Origin: Erwinia endophytica
GTDB taxonomy: Bacteria > Pseudomonadota > Gammaproteobacteria > Enterobacterales > Enterobacteriaceae
Assembly (NCBI RefSeq): GCF_009295515.1
Contig: NZ_RQVV01000036.1
Span: 1 to 64,000 of the forward strand
Length of the DNA stretch: 64,000 nt
Direction of reading: 5' to 3'
Of this stretch, positions 44,694-55,210 are shown in pieces; positions within the stretch are counted from its first letter, which is position 1, and every line of letters starts with the position of its first letter. Below the pieces are notes generated by a model. It was not told the origin of the DNA. It made no database searches and saw only the letters and a list, made by a program, of their open reading frames with translations. Position numbers and translations under genes: made by a program.

Positions 44694-44898
44694 GTTCGTG
44701 TCTCCGATAAATGTTCTGCTTTCAGTCTAAGCCGGAAATTCTAACACTGTATACCCGCAAATCCTATCTTCGAATCCCGCGCCAGGATGTTCCCTTGAAC
44801 CTTGCATTATTACTTTCCACCGCTGGAGATGGATCGTAAAATTTTCCTCTGTCAAACCTGATCTTGCAGAATACCTGGCGGACAGAATGAATAAAACA

Positions 44899-44914
44899 CT
44901 GTATATCCAATCAG
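44899..44914. promoter_or_regulatory. LexA (SOS) box between ssb and uvrA
   Basis: CTGTATATCCAATCAG satisfies the LexA pattern CTG-N10-CAG with the AT-rich core typical of functional boxes. It stands 84 bases before the uvrA ATG. In E. coli one box in this position serves both genes. Confidence 0.85.
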
Positions 44915-44997
44915 GTTTTTATATGCCATAATGACAGGCTTCATTCTGGCCGTGCCGGACAGGTATGGCGAGGTCTGTGTTAATCCGGGAATTGTCA

Positions 44998-47829
44998 ATG
45001 GATAAGATCGAAGTACGGGGTGCCCGCACCCATAATTTGAAAAATATCAACCTGATCATCCCTCGCGACAAACTGATTGTTGTCACCGGCCTGTCAGGTT
45101 CGGGGAAATCCTCGCTGGCGTTTGATACGCTGTATGCCGAAGGGCAACGCCGCTATGTGGAATCGCTTTCCGCCTATGCGCGCCAGTTTCTCTCCCTAAT
45201 GGAGAAGCCGGATGTTGATCACATCGAGGGGCTGTCGCCCGCTATTTCGATCGAACAGAAATCAACCTCGCACAATCCCCGCTCCACTGTCGGCACCATT
45301 ACCGAAATTCACGATTATCTGCGACTGCTGTTTGCCCGCGTAGGTGAACCGCGCTGTCCGGATCATGACGTCACGCTGGCCGCGCAAACCGTCAGCCAGA
45401 TGGTGGATAACGTACTGGCGCAACCGGAAGGACGCCGATTGATGCTACTGGCGCCGATCGTGAAAGAGCGCAAGGGCGAACACACCAAAACGCTGGAAAA
45501 CCTGGCATCACAGGGGTATATCCGGGCACGTATCGATGGTGAAGTCTGCGATCTGTCGGATCCACCGAAACTGGAGTTGCAAAAGAAACACACTATCGAA
45601 GTGGTGGTGGATCGCTTTAAGGTTCGCGAGGATCTGCAGCAACGCCTGGCCGAATCATTTGAAACCGCACTGGAGCTTTCCGGCGGGACCGCCGTGGTCG
45701 CCGACATGGATGAGCCAAACGCCGAAGAATTGCTGTTTTCAGCCAACTTTGCCTGCCCGAGCTGTGGTTATAGCATGAGTGAGCTGGAACCGCGCCTGTT
45801 CTCCTTTAACAATCCAGCTGGCGCCTGTCCGGTCTGTGACGGTCTGGGCGTTCAGCAATATTTCGATCCGGATCGCGTCGTGCAGAATCCGGAGCTTTCT
45901 CTGGCGGGCGGCGCGATCCGTGGCTGGGATCGCCGCAACTTTTATTACTTCCAGATGCTGCGCTCTCTCGCAGAACATCTGCATTTCGATATCGAAGCGC
46001 CCTTCAACTCACTGGATGAAAAAACGCGTAAAGTGATCCTTTACGGATCCGGCAAAGAGAATATTGAGTTTAAGTACATTAATGATCGCGGGGATATGTC
46101 GATCCGTCGCCATCCGTTTGAAGGCGTGCTGCACAATATGGAACGCCGCTATAAAGAGACGGAGTCAGCGGCGGTTCGTGAAGATCTGGCAAAGTTCATC
46201 AGCAGCCGCGCCTGTACCAGTTGCGAAGGTACGCGCCTGCGGCGTGAAGCACGCCACGTGTTTGTTGAAAACACCACGCTCCCGACGATTTCCGATATGA
46301 GCATCGGCCATGCGCTGGCGTTCTTCCAGAATATCAAACTGAGTGGACAGCGAGCACAAATCGCTGAAAAAGTACTGAAAGAGATCGGTGATCGCCTGAA
46401 GTTTCTGGTCAATGTCGGCCTGAACTACCTGTCGATGTCCCGCTCGGCCGAAACACTGTCTGGCGGCGAAGCGCAGCGTATCCGTCTTGCCAGCCAGATT
46501 GGCGCCGGACTGGTCGGCGTGATGTACGTACTGGATGAACCGTCGATCGGCCTGCATCAACGCGATAATGAACGTCTGCTGGAAACGTTGGTGCATCTGC
46601 GCAACCTCGGCAACACGGTGATAGTGGTAGAGCACGATGAAGATGCTATCCGCGCGGCCGATCACGTGATTGATATTGGCCCAGGCGCGGGTGTCCACGG
46701 CGGCGAAGTCGTGGCAGAAGGCACCGTCGAAGCGATCATGGCGGTAGAGGCTTCCCTGACCGGGCAATTCCTCAGCGGTAAGCGCCAGATTGCGGTGCCG
46801 AAGGAACGCGTTAAAGCTGACCCGAATAAAGTCCTGAAACTGACTGGCGCAAAGGGCAACAACCTGAAAGAGGTGACGCTAACGCTACCTGTCGGGCTGT
46901 TCAGTTGTATCACCGGCGTGTCTGGCTCGGGTAAATCCACCTTGATCAACGATACGCTATTCCCGATTGCTCAGCGCCTGCTCAACGGGGCAACCATTGC
47001 AGAACCCGCGCCGTATCGCGACATCAGCGGTATGGAACATTTTGATAAAGTTATTGATATCGACCAAAGCCCGATTGGCCGCACGCCACGCTCAAACCCG
47101 GCTACCTATACCGGTATTTTCACCCCGGTGCGTGAACTGTTCGCGGGTGTTCCAGAATCACGCGCTCGTGGCTACACTCCGGGTCGTTTCAGCTTTAACG
47201 TCCGCGGCGGACGCTGTGAGGCCTGTCAGGGCGACGGTGTTCTCAAGGTGGAAATGCACTTTCTGCCAGATATCTACGTACCCTGCGATCAGTGCAAAGG
47301 CAAGCGCTATAACCGTGAGACGCTGGAAATTAAATATAAAGGCAAAAGTATTCACGAAGTGCTGGAGATGACCATTGAAGAAGCCCGAACGTTCTTTGAT
47401 GCCGTCCCGGCGCTGGCGCGTAAGCTACAGACCCTGATGGAAGTGGGGCTTTCCTATATTCGCCTCGGCCAGTCAGCCACCACACTGTCCGGCGGTGAGG
47501 CTCAACGAGTGAAACTGGCGCGTGAACTGTCGAAACGCGGCACCGGTCAGACGTTGTATATTCTTGATGAGCCAACCACCGGTCTGCACTTTGCCGATAT
47601 CCAGCAATTACTGGCGGTGCTGCATCAGTTGCGTGACCAGGGCAACACCATTGTGGTGATTGAGCACAATCTTGATGTGATCAAAACCGCTGACTGGATT
47701 GTTGATCTTGGTCCGGAGGGCGGCAGCGGTGGGGGGGAAATCCTCGTCTCCGGTACGCCAGAAACGGTAGCGAAGTGCACAGCGTCACATACTGCCCGTT
47801 TCCTGCAACCCCTGTTGAATAAGTCGTGA
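44998..47829 (+). CDS. uvrA: Excinuclease ABC subunit A
   Basis: The 943-residue protein is the damage-recognition ATPase of nucleotide excision repair. It shows both ATPase halves ([15 protein letters not shown] and [15 protein letters not shown] as Walker [15 protein letters not shown] and [14 protein letters not shown] as signatures) and zinc cysteines (CPSCGYS…CPVC, CEAC…CDQC). The ATG at 44998 gives [18 protein letters not shown], the usual start; the frame is open to 44965. It is divergent from ssb and under LexA. Confidence 0.97.
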   Translation: MDKIEVRGARTHNLKNINLIIPRDKLIVVTGLSGSGKSSLAFDTLYAEGQRRYVESLSAYARQFLSLMEKPDVDHIEGLSPAISIEQKSTSHNPRSTVGTITEIHDYLRLLFARVGEPRCPDHDVTLAAQTVSQMVDNVLAQPEGRRLMLLAPIVKERKGEHTKTLENLASQGYIRARIDGEVCDLSDPPKLELQKKHTIEVVVDRFKVREDLQQRLAESFETALELSGGTAVVADMDEPNAEELLFSANFACPSCGYSMSELEPRLFSFNNPAGACPVCDGLGVQQYFDPDRVVQNPELSLAGGAIRGWDRRNFYYFQMLRSLAEHLHFDIEAPFNSLDEKTRKVILYGSGKENIEFKYINDRGDMSIRRHPFEGVLHNMERRYKETESAAVREDLAKFISSRACTSCEGTRLRREARHVFVENTTLPTISDMSIGHALAFFQNIKLSGQRAQIAEKVLKEIGDRLKFLVNVGLNYLSMSRSAETLSGGEAQRIRLASQIGAGLVGVMYVLDEPSIGLHQRDNERLLETLVHLRNLGNTVIVVEHDEDAIRAADHVIDIGPGAGVHGGEVVAEGTVEAIMAVEASLTGQFLSGKRQIAVPKERVKADPNKVLKLTGAKGNNLKEVTLTLPVGLFSCITGVSGSGKSTLINDTLFPIAQRLLNGATIAEPAPYRDISGMEHFDKVIDIDQSPIGRTPRSNPATYTGIFTPVRELFAGVPESRARGYTPGRFSFNVRGGRCEACQGDGVLKVEMHFLPDIYVPCDQCKGKRYNRETLEIKYKGKSIHEVLEMTIEEARTFFDAVPALARKLQTLMEVGLSYIRLGQSATTLSGGEAQRVKLARELSKRGTGQTLYILDEPTTGLHFADIQQLLAVLHQLRDQGNTIVVIEHNLDVIKTADWIVDLGPEGGSGGGEILVSGTPETVAKCTASHTARFLQPLLNKS

Positions 47830-48117
47830 TCCGCTGAGTGGGTGAAGCCTCTGTGCATCGTAAATAGATCCGCAGGGGCCGCATTTTATCCTTTTCTTGC
47901 TGCCAATCCCCTTCGCGCCGTGCACGAAATTTATACGATCCTGCCGAGTAATACCTGACTTATTTTAGGGAACTTTTGCTTCATCAAACAAATATTTGCA
48001 GAATCAGGCAAGATTTAAACAGATTCCGGTCTACCTGCTTTTCCTCTGGCTAACTATCCTTAGAGTTCTCGTTTTCCCGTCAGCAACAAGACGCTTTCAA
48101 TAATAATCGGAGACATC

Positions 48118-49170
48118 ATGAATATTACTCATGCTTATGCCGCCCAGGACGCAAAATCAAAGCTGGCCCCTTTTGAATACCAGCCACGCGAACTACGTGA
48201 CCACGATGTGCAGATTGAAATTATGTACTGCGGTGTTTGCCACTCCGACCTCCATCAGGCCCGTAACGAGTGGAAAAACACTATTTTTCCTGTCGTCCCT
48301 GGTCATGAAATTGTTGGCCGTGTGACGGCTCTGGGCAGCCACGCTCACAAATACAAAGTGGGTGATTTAGTCGGCGTAGGTTGCCTGGTCGATTCCTGTC
48401 GTACCTGTGACAGTTGTAAACAAGATCTGGAACAATACTGCGAGAACGGCTTCACCGGAACGTATAACGGTAAGGATCGCACCACCGGCGAAATCACCTA
48501 CGGCGGTTATTCTACCCAGGTCGTGGTGAACGAAGACTTCGTACTGCGCGTTCCAGAAAACCTTGACCCTGCGGGGGCGGCACCACTGCTCTGCGCCGGT
48601 ATCACCACTTACTCTCCCCTGAGTCACTGGAAAGTCGGCCCTGGCAAGAAAGTTGGGATTGTCGGTTTGGGTGGGCTGGGCCATATGGGGGTGAAAATTG
48701 CCCACGCGATGGGCGCTTATGTGGTGTTGTTTACCACTTCTCCGTCCAAAATCGAAGACGGTAAACGCCTGGGGGCCGATGAGGTCGTTATCTCAAAAGA
48801 TCCGGATCAAATGGCGCAGCATACCAACAGCTTCGACTTTATCCTGAATACGGTGGCTGCTCAGCATGATCTCAACCCATTCATCACCCTGCTACGTCTC
48901 AACGGTACCATGACCCTGGTTGGCGTACCTGAACATGACCATCCATCACCGCATGTTGCCAATCTGATCTACAAACGCCGCAGCGTGGCTGGTTCCCTGA
49001 TCGGCGGTATTAAAGAAACCCAGGACATGCTGGATTTCTGTGGTAAGCACAACATCACCTCTGATATTGAGATGATCAAAATGGATGAAATTAATGAAGC
49101 CTATGAGCGTATGCTGAAAAGCGACGTCAAATACCGCTTCGTTATCGATATTGATTCTCTGCGTAACTAA
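48118..49170 (+). CDS. Zinc-dependent NADP(H) alcohol dehydrogenase, YahK/CAD-like
   Basis: The 350-residue medium-chain dehydrogenase has the catalytic zinc set (CGVCHSD, GHEIVG), the structural zinc cysteines (CRTCDSCKQDLEQYC) and a GLGGLGHMG nucleotide-binding loop. Length and blocks such as TYGGYS fit YahK-type enzymes that reduce broad aldehydes. CGGAG lies before the ATG. It is transcribed alone; 47830-48117 upstream shows nothing distinct. Confidence 0.9.
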   Translation: MNITHAYAAQDAKSKLAPFEYQPRELRDHDVQIEIMYCGVCHSDLHQARNEWKNTIFPVVPGHEIVGRVTALGSHAHKYKVGDLVGVGCLVDSCRTCDSCKQDLEQYCENGFTGTYNGKDRTTGEITYGGYSTQVVVNEDFVLRVPENLDPAGAAPLLCAGITTYSPLSHWKVGPGKKVGIVGLGGLGHMGVKIAHAMGAYVVLFTTSPSKIEDGKRLGADEVVISKDPDQMAQHTNSFDFILNTVAAQHDLNPFITLLRLNGTMTLVGVPEHDHPSPHVANLIYKRRSVAGSLIGGIKETQDMLDFCGKHNITSDIEMIKMDEINEAYERMLKSDVKYRFVIDIDSLRN

Positions 49171-49245
49171 CTAATAAAAACCAGGGAGCGTTGTCGGTCG
49201 ATTTTCCTGCCAGGCAACGCCCACCTGAGCGCAGAAAAGTGAGTG

Positions 49246-49896
49246 TTAACTCACCTCAGAATAAGCCGCAGTATGGAAATCAATCTCCCACTTCAGCACT
49301 TTGCCATACAGCTCTGACAGCGCAAAACGCAGCTCGCTGTTCAGTCCTGCCGTACAGCGATCCAGTTCCTCTTTCAACCAGTTAGCCTGCTGAAAAAAAG
49401 CCTCTTCGGCATGCAGCTCGACCCAGCGGCGAACATCCTCATCACTTTGCGTGGCGGCACTGACCCGCTTACACCAGTGGTAATACATCCACTCGGCGCC
49501 AAACATGAGCGTAATAATTTCTTCGTAGCTGCCGCGCTGCGCCACCGTCAGCATGCCGTCACGAAAACGGCGTACCCCAGGCAAATCGTCCGGATAGTTC
49601 GCCGGATTAACGTTGCGCTTCGCCAGGACCGTTTCAAACCAGGCAATCTGCGTATCCACCAGCGCATTCAACACCCCGATCAACCAGCGTTGCTGGCGGA
49701 TCCCCGGCGCTTTACTGACCCCCAATGCGAAAATCGCTATCGCCGTCGCCACGAAATTGCCTTCAAATACCAGATAGCGGTTAAACACCGTTTCCGGCAG
49801 GACATCCTGCTCAATATCGCAGACAAAACGGTGTTGCTGCATCGCCTGCCAGTCGCTTTGATGTTCGCGCAGTAAACGATCGCTGAAAGCCTCCAT
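49246..49896 (-). CDS. TenA-family protein
   Basis: The 216-residue all-helical protein fits the TenA/THI-4 family (heme-oxygenase-like fold): YLVFEGNFV, LTLMFGAEWMYYHWC-like with the conserved acidic and aromatic residues, and a Glu close to the C-terminus. TenA hydrolyses aminopyrimidines in thiamin salvage, but divergent members have other roles. It begins at the base where the BtpA-like gene ends, so the two are coupled. The setting, without thiamin genes, points away from thiamin salvage (inference). Confidence 0.82.
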   Translation of the reverse strand: MEAFSDRLLREHQSDWQAMQQHRFVCDIEQDVLPETVFNRYLVFEGNFVATAIAIFALGVSKAPGIRQQRWLIGVLNALVDTQIAWFETVLAKRNVNPANYPDDLPGVRRFRDGMLTVAQRGSYEEIITLMFGAEWMYYHWCKRVSAATQSDEDVRRWVELHAEEAFFQQANWLKEELDRCTAGLNSELRFALSELYGKVLKWEIDFHTAAYSEVS

Positions 49897-50744
49897 TACT
49901 CCTCCTCCAACGCTGCACGGGCAGCGGCCATAAAGTGTTTCACGCGCGCCAGTTCAACATCATTCCACCACACACCATCAACCTTCAGCGCACTGGCAAC
50001 AATCACCCCCTGGGTGCGGGAAAGGATTTCACCGACGTTATCCGGCGTGACCCCCGATCCCACCAATAGCGGCAAGGCAGTAGCACCTCGAATTTCATCA
50101 ATCTCGCTCAGGGTAGCGCTGTCGCCGGTACGCTGCCCGGTGGCGATCACCGCGTCAGCATCAAAAAAGTCCAGATCACGGGTCAGCTCCAGAATCGAAC
50201 GATCAGCGACAATCGCATGGCTGCCATGCTTCACGTGGCTGTCGGCAAACACTTTGATATGCTCAGCACGCAGTTGGCTGCGATAGCGCAGGGCCTTGGC
50301 CGCCGCCCCTTCGATAAAGCCTTCGTTAGCGATATAAGCATTCGCCCACTGGTTAACCCGCACAAAGTCTGCGCCGCCAGCCAGTGCGGTCGCCAACGCA
50401 GGAATAGCAGCGTTAGCTAACACGTTAATACCTAACGGAACATCAAATCGGCTGCGAATTTTATCGGTAATGACCGCCATGAGTGCTGACGTCTCCGGGC
50501 CAATATCTTCCGGTTTGGCAAAAGGAATATCGCCATGATTTTCAATAATTAATCCATGAACACCACCGGAGATATAATTATCAGCATCTCTGATAGCACG
50601 CTCAATTATATCTCCTACCGTTTTTCCACGATAATTTGGTGTACCTGGAAAAGGGTCGCAGTGAATAACACCTATAACCGCTTTCTTTCGTGAAAAAATA
50701 GCTTGTATTGCGTCAGTTTTTCCTGCTGATATAGCACCCATCAT
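49896..50744 (-). CDS. BtpA/SgcQ-family protein
   Basis: The 282-residue TIM-barrel-like protein carries the family blocks: KAVIGVIHCDPFPGTPNYRG, ISGGVHGLIIENHGDIPF, PLGINVLANAAIPAL, FVRVNQWANAYIANEGFIEG, KVFADSHVKHGSHAI and VLLVGSGVTPDNV-like. SgcQ occurs in a cryptic E. coli sugar operon; no reaction is firmly known. The ATG at 50744 or 50741 follows AAGGTGA; a GTG at 50750 is less likely. It is divergent from the kinase with only 24 bases between starts. Confidence 0.88.
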   Translation of the reverse strand: MMGAISAGKTDAIQAIFSRKKAVIGVIHCDPFPGTPNYRGKTVGDIIERAIRDADNYISGGVHGLIIENHGDIPFAKPEDIGPETSALMAVITDKIRSRFDVPLGINVLANAAIPALATALAGGADFVRVNQWANAYIANEGFIEGAAAKALRYRSQLRAEHIKVFADSHVKHGSHAIVADRSILELTRDLDFFDADAVIATGQRTGDSATLSEIDEIRGATALPLLVGSGVTPDNVGEILSRTQGVIVASALKVDGVWWNDVELARVKHFMAAARAALEEE

Positions 50745-50768
50745 CTTCACCTTGTTTAAGGAAACACT

Positions 50769-51629
50769 ATGCGTGTTTATGTCACCGGTAATATCACCGT
50801 CGATGAAACCTGGGCGATAGCCGATATTCCCACAAAAGGTTCATCCATTCATGGCAATAAAATTTCACAAGATATCGGTGGCAAAGGAGCGAACCAGGCC
50901 ATTATCCTTTCCCGCTGCGGTATTCCCACCACCTTAATAGCCGCAACGGGTAATGATGCGAATGGCCGTTGGATCCGAGAACAAATTAATGCCGAACCGC
51001 TACAACTGTTGCCTGATTTCTGCTTCCCCTGTCACAGTGATACCTCAATTATTTTCAACAGCGCTGACGGCGATAACTCCATTATTACCACCACCACCGC
51101 TGCCGACTCACTGAGCCTGGCGACCATTACTCAGGCACTGGCTGAAGCCAGGCCTGACGATATTTTGCTGCAACAAGGTAATTTCTCCGTTGAGAAAACC
51201 CGTGACCTGTTTCAACTGGCAAAAACTCGCGGCATGACCACCGTATTTAATCCTTCACCGATTAACCCTGATTTTGCCCAGCTTTGGCCGCTGGTTGATA
51301 TTGCGGTGCTCAACCAGCATGAAGCCGCCGAACTGAAACCAGTCGGCGTAAAAACGTTAGTGGTCACTCACGGTTCACAGGGCGCCAGGCTAACCACGCC
51401 TTCCCGGCAACAATTTTGCCCGGCAGAGGCCGCTCAGGCCATTGATACCACCGGTGCTGGCGATACCTTCCTTGCCGTGATGCTGGCCTCCGCGCTGCTA
51501 CGTCAAACCCCCATTGATACGTTAGCGCTCACTCACGCTGCTAAGGCCGCTGCGCAAACCGTCAGCCGTCGAGGCACCCGAAGCGCCTTCCCACAGCAAC
51601 ACCAACTGGCAGCGCTTCTTCAGTCCTGA
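50769..51629 (+). CDS. PfkB-family carbohydrate kinase
   Basis: The 286-residue protein matches the ribokinase/PfkB family: N-terminal GGKGANQAIILSRCG signature, PSPINP, LNQHEAAEL and the catalytic end DTTGAGDTF with its Asp base. It would phosphorylate a sugar or nucleoside-like molecule. AAGGAAA stands six bases before the ATG. It is convergent with the binding-protein gene and divergent from btpA. Together with an RbsB-like transport system a pentose or pentoside is a fair guess. Confidence 0.88.
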   Translation: MRVYVTGNITVDETWAIADIPTKGSSIHGNKISQDIGGKGANQAIILSRCGIPTTLIAATGNDANGRWIREQINAEPLQLLPDFCFPCHSDTSIIFNSADGDNSIITTTTAADSLSLATITQALAEARPDDILLQQGNFSVEKTRDLFQLAKTRGMTTVFNPSPINPDFAQLWPLVDIAVLNQHEAAELKPVGVKTLVVTHGSQGARLTTPSRQQFCPAEAAQAIDTTGAGDTFLAVMLASALLRQTPIDTLALTHAAKAAAQTVSRRGTRSAFPQQHQLAALLQS

Positions 51630-51664
51630 CAATACCGCCCATCAGCAGATGGGCCGGAACCGGT

Positions 51665-52618
51665 TTATTTAAACAACGGACGGTAGGTATCGACATTCGC
51701 TTTGGTTACCACCGTCGCCGGAACCAGAATACGTTTTGGCACGGTTTTGCCCGCGGTAATGGTATTCAACGCCTTTAACGCTTCGGACCCCATTTTCTCC
51801 GGATCCTGTTGCAGCACCGCCACCACATAACCACCGTCGATACCACTTATCGCTTTCGCCGTCAGATCCCAGCCAAACACTTTGATGTCCTTCTGACGTC
51901 CCTGATTTTCCACGGCGGCGATCGCCCCCAACAAAGCCGGTTCACCGGTGGCATAGATCGCGGTCAAATCCGGGTTACCGGTTATCAGGTTTTCCGCCGC
52001 CGTCATGGCGTCGTCCTGAATATTGCGACCATCCACGACATCAGCCACGGTGATTTGTTGGTTACTTTTGATGGTGTCTGCAAAACCTTTTTGGCGATCA
52101 TTCTGGATAGCGGAGTTCAACGCGCCCACGATACCCAGTCGCGCTTTGCCCGCCATATTGTTGTGCACATAGTCCAGGAAGAATTTACCCAGAATTTTTC
52201 CGCCTTCGATATTATCCACGCCGACCTGCGCCGCCTGTGGACCGGCTGGCAGCACCGCATCGATGGCCACGACTGGAATATGTGCCGCCGCCGCCTCTTT
52301 AATTGCCGGCATAATACCGTTCACATCAATCGCGTCGACCAGAATACCCTTAACGCCCTGCTGAATATAATTTTCAATCGCATCATTCTGCGCCACTGGA
52401 TTATCGGTAGCATTGAATATGACTAAATTTTTACCACTGGCTTTCGCGGCCTCTTGCGCACCTTTATTCATCAGATTAAAAAATAATGCCTGCTGGTTAA
52501 TCTGTACTAATGCATACTCAGGTGCCGCCGCTATGGCATTCACGCTATAAGCCGATGCTAATAATGCCATTGCCAATGCTACAATACGCATTTTTCCACG
52601 GTTAAATAACATCATCAT
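51665..52618 (-). CDS. RbsB-like periplasmic sugar-binding protein
   Basis: The 317-residue protein has a signal peptide (MRIVALAMALLASAYSVNAI, cleaved near AAA) and a type I periplasmic-binding fold: KNLVIFNATDNPVAQNDAIE, IQQGVKGILVDAIDVNG, VVAIDAVLP, VGVDNIEGG and IYATGEPALLGA. It binds sugar for an ABC importer. GAGGA precedes a run of three ATGs (52618, 52615, 52612); the exact start among them is uncertain. It is on the opposite strand to the ATPase and permease genes of the same system. Confidence 0.9.
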   Translation of the reverse strand: MMMLFNRGKMRIVALAMALLASAYSVNAIAAAPEYALVQINQQALFFNLMNKGAQEAAKASGKNLVIFNATDNPVAQNDAIENYIQQGVKGILVDAIDVNGIMPAIKEAAAAHIPVVAIDAVLPAGPQAAQVGVDNIEGGKILGKFFLDYVHNNMAGKARLGIVGALNSAIQNDRQKGFADTIKSNQQITVADVVDGRNIQDDAMTAAENLITGNPDLTAIYATGEPALLGAIAAVENQGRQKDIKVFGWDLTAKAISGIDGGYVVAVLQQDPEKMGSEALKALNTITAGKTVPKRILVPATVVTKANVDTYRPLFK

Positions 52619-53065
52619 TGTCCTCATTAATTTAGGGTATATAACCACCTCTGCCCCAGCATAAAAATGCTCAGCAGAAAGAATGTTGGCGGGACAAATA
52701 TCAGATTGACAGACTGGTGAGCCCATTAATAGCAGCTGACCATCAGTAAAGGCCGGCAGGAGACATTTAGATAGCCGGTCCGTTTCGGCCTCTGGATAAA
52801 ACGCTCATTACCGGTTGGGAATCGCTTCCCGGATGATACAGGTAAACTGGCTATTACAATTCGTCGCGACTGAATTTTTGTCAAGTGCTATTTTTCTCCG
52901 GCGCGCGATAACCGGGATAATTCAGGGATAAGGGAGGCGAGCCACTGAGCGTCGCTAACGCACCTGACCGCGCTGAGCATGACGAGGATGGCATCAGAAA
53001 ATGCTATAACAGCAGCGCTTAACTATGTTACAGATAGCCTTCTTTACCCTGACCTGGCATGATTG
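52619..53065. other. Divergent region between binding-protein and LacI genes
   Basis: About 450 bases with no ORF of note. GGTAAACTGG at 52841-52850 matches the left half of the operators at 54154 and 54328 (7 of 8 bases) but lacks a matching right half, so it is at best a degenerate operator for the binding-protein promoter. Confidence 0.3.
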
Positions 53066-54076
53066 ATGATTAAAAAACGCGTTCTGTTATCTGATGTAGC
53101 GACGCTCGCCGGGCTGTCAAAAGCCACCGTTTCCCGCTACATGAACAACAGTATCGTTCTGCCGCAGGAGACGGTGGCACGGATTGAATCAGCCATCAGA
53201 CAGCTCGATTATCGTGGCAACAGCCTCGCCCGTCGCCTGAGTAAAGGCGGCAGTGAAACGCTCGGGCTGGTGTTGCCGGATATTACTAACCCCTTTTTTG
53301 CTGAACTGGCAGATGCGGCGGAAGAAGCGGCGTCCGAGCATGGTTACAGCCTGGTGCTGTGTATCACCCGCAACAATCCGGAGAAAGAAAGCCAGTTTAT
53401 CCACTGGCTGGATACCTGCCAGGTGGACGGATTACTGTTCACTACCAACCGGCCAGATAACGGGCTATTGCGTCAGGAAATCCAGCGCCATCAACGTATT
53501 GTGCTGTTGGATGAAGATATTCCCGGCAGTCGCGTGCCAAAAGTGTTTGCCGACAACGTGCAGGGCGGGATGCTCGCCACCCAGCAACTGATTACCGCCG
53601 GCCACCGCGATATTGCCTTTATCGGCGGGCCGGATCAGTTGATGAGTGTGCGCGAACGTTATCAGGGGTTTTGCACCGCACTGGAGCAGGCTGGTTTGCG
53701 CTGTCCTCCCGAGTGGATAATGTACGGAGACTACCAGCGTGAGTTCGGCCAACAGGCACTGCACCAGCTGTTCAGCTGTGATCGGCGTCCCACCGCCGTG
53801 TTCGCCGCCAGTGATTTTTTAGTGCTCGGTCTGCTGGACGGGTTACGGGAACGGGGATTACACGCACCAGAGGCGCTTTCGCTGGTCGGCTTTGATGACG
53901 CCAGCTATGCTGACTTCACGCAACCACGGATCTCCACCATCCGCCAACCCGCACAAGAACTGGGCAGAACGGCGGTCAGTCTGATGCTGCGCCTGCTAAA
54001 TGGCGAAGAAAATGTCCCTGCAGAAACCCGTTTACCGGTCACCTGGATTGGCCGCGATTCCATCCAGCCGCGTTAA
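53066..54076 (+). CDS. LacI-family transcriptional repressor
   Basis: The 336-residue protein has the LacI helix-turn-helix and hinge (LLSDVATLAGLSKATVSRYM, SLARRLSKGGSETLGLVLPD) and a sugar-binding sensor domain (DITNPFFAELADAAEEAA, FIGGPDQLMSVRERYQGF, LVGFDDASYADF). It probably represses the adjacent ABC/catabolic operon; two palindromes of LacI type flank the promoter region downstream. ATG at 53066 is used; a TTG three bases earlier is in frame. Specific ligand unknown. Confidence 0.92.
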   Translation: MIKKRVLLSDVATLAGLSKATVSRYMNNSIVLPQETVARIESAIRQLDYRGNSLARRLSKGGSETLGLVLPDITNPFFAELADAAEEAASEHGYSLVLCITRNNPEKESQFIHWLDTCQVDGLLFTTNRPDNGLLRQEIQRHQRIVLLDEDIPGSRVPKVFADNVQGGMLATQQLITAGHRDIAFIGGPDQLMSVRERYQGFCTALEQAGLRCPPEWIMYGDYQREFGQQALHQLFSCDRRPTAVFAASDFLVLGLLDGLRERGLHAPEALSLVGFDDASYADFTQPRISTIRQPAQELGRTAVSLMLRLLNGEENVPAETRLPVTWIGRDSIQPR

Positions 54077-54153
54077 CCCCTGCTCAAAATAGCGCATATT
54101 ACGCACAAAAATGGCGCAAAAAATCTGCCTCGCTATCTGCCGCCATGCCAGCG

Positions 54154-54169
54154 GGTAAACCGGTTTACC
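54154..54169. promoter_or_regulatory. LacI-family operator 1 (perfect palindrome)
   Basis: GGTAAACCGGTTTACC is a perfect 16-bp palindrome with the central CpG typical of LacI-family sites. It lies 78 bases after the LacI-gene stop and 174 bases (centre to centre) from operator 2. Confidence 0.8.
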
Positions 54170-54327
54170 TGTGGTATTTAAAATTATCTGGAGAAGATAC
54201 AGTAAGTTACAAACATTCTCTCCCTCTTCGTGTTCATACTGGCATGGAAGCTGCTTTGCCTATCCTGGCGAACAAATATTTAGTGAGTGTTTTGTCCCGA
54301 TGTGCATGGAGACAGTTCTGTTACTCA

Positions 54328-54343
54328 GGTAAACCGGTTTACA
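54328..54343. promoter_or_regulatory. LacI-family operator 2
   Basis: GGTAAACCGGTTTACA repeats operator 1 with one change at the last base and ends 72 bases before the ATPase ATG. A further half-site (GTAAACCGA) follows at about 54348-54356. Two spaced sites allow looping repression. Confidence 0.8.
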
Positions 54344-54414
54344 AGGTGTAAACCGAGAGCAACGGAACATTTTTCAGCCATCACCTCCACCACACCGTCT
54401 GGCGATGGGAGTAC

Positions 54415-55200
54415 ATGATGCAACATCCAGGCCCTGCCACCGCGCGGGTAGAAATGGTCAATATCACCAAGACTTATGGCTCAATACGTTCGTTACGCGG
54501 CGTCAATTTGCGGCTGGCGCCAGGCGAAGTACTCGGTCTGGTCGGCGATAACGGCGCCGGTAAATCCACCCTGACCAAAGTGCTGTCCGGGGCAGTGGTC
54601 CCGACCAGCGGCGCTATCCGTATTGATGGCGAAGAACAGCACTTTACCAATCCGGCGGATGCCCGTCGTTGCCATATCGAAATGGTCTATCAGGATCTCT
54701 CGCTGTGCGACACCGTCGACGTGGCGGGAAATCTGTTTATGGGCCGCGAACCAATGAAACAGGTTCTCGGTATTCCCTTTATGGATCAGGCCAAAATGCA
54801 CGCCGATGCCCGTGAGATGCTGAAGGGATTGGGGATCTCGATTCCCGACACCCATATGCTGGTGCGCAATCTCTCCGGCGGGCAGCGTCAGGCGATAGCC
54901 ATTGCGCGAGCAGCGGCCTTCGATCCCAAGGTGTTGATTATGGATGAACCCACCGCGGCGTTGGCGGTGGCTGAAGTGGAAGCGGTGCTGGAATTAATCC
55001 GGCGGGTCAGTGAGCGGGGGGTCAGCGTTATCCTGATTACTCACCGCCTGCAGGATCTGTTTCTGGTCTGTCACCGCATTATGGTGATGTATGAAGGCAG
55101 CAACGTGGCGGATCGCCTGGTGGCGGAAACCAGTCTGAGCGATATCGTTAACCTGATTGTAGGTGAAAAATTCACCGCACATTCAGCCGCCGCGCACTGA
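54415..55200 (+). CDS. Sugar ABC transporter ATP-binding protein
   Basis: The 261-residue ATPase has a single nucleotide-binding domain: Walker A GDNGAGKSTL, Q-loop in VYQDLSLCD, signature LSGGQRQAIAIARA and Walker B VLIMDEPTAAL, with His in ITHR. It is of the FrcA/half-RbsA type, lacking the second domain of RbsA. GGGAG is three bases from the first ATG (54415) and six from the second (54418). It is first of an operon with permease, hydrolase and later genes, behind the two operators. Confidence 0.92.
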   Translation: MMQHPGPATARVEMVNITKTYGSIRSLRGVNLRLAPGEVLGLVGDNGAGKSTLTKVLSGAVVPTSGAIRIDGEEQHFTNPADARRCHIEMVYQDLSLCDTVDVAGNLFMGREPMKQVLGIPFMDQAKMHADAREMLKGLGISIPDTHMLVRNLSGGQRQAIAIARAAAFDPKVLIMDEPTAALAVAEVEAVLELIRRVSERGVSVILITHRLQDLFLVCHRIMVMYEGSNVADRLVAETSLSDIVNLIVGEKFTAHSAAAH

Positions 55201-55210
55201 GGGAAACAGG

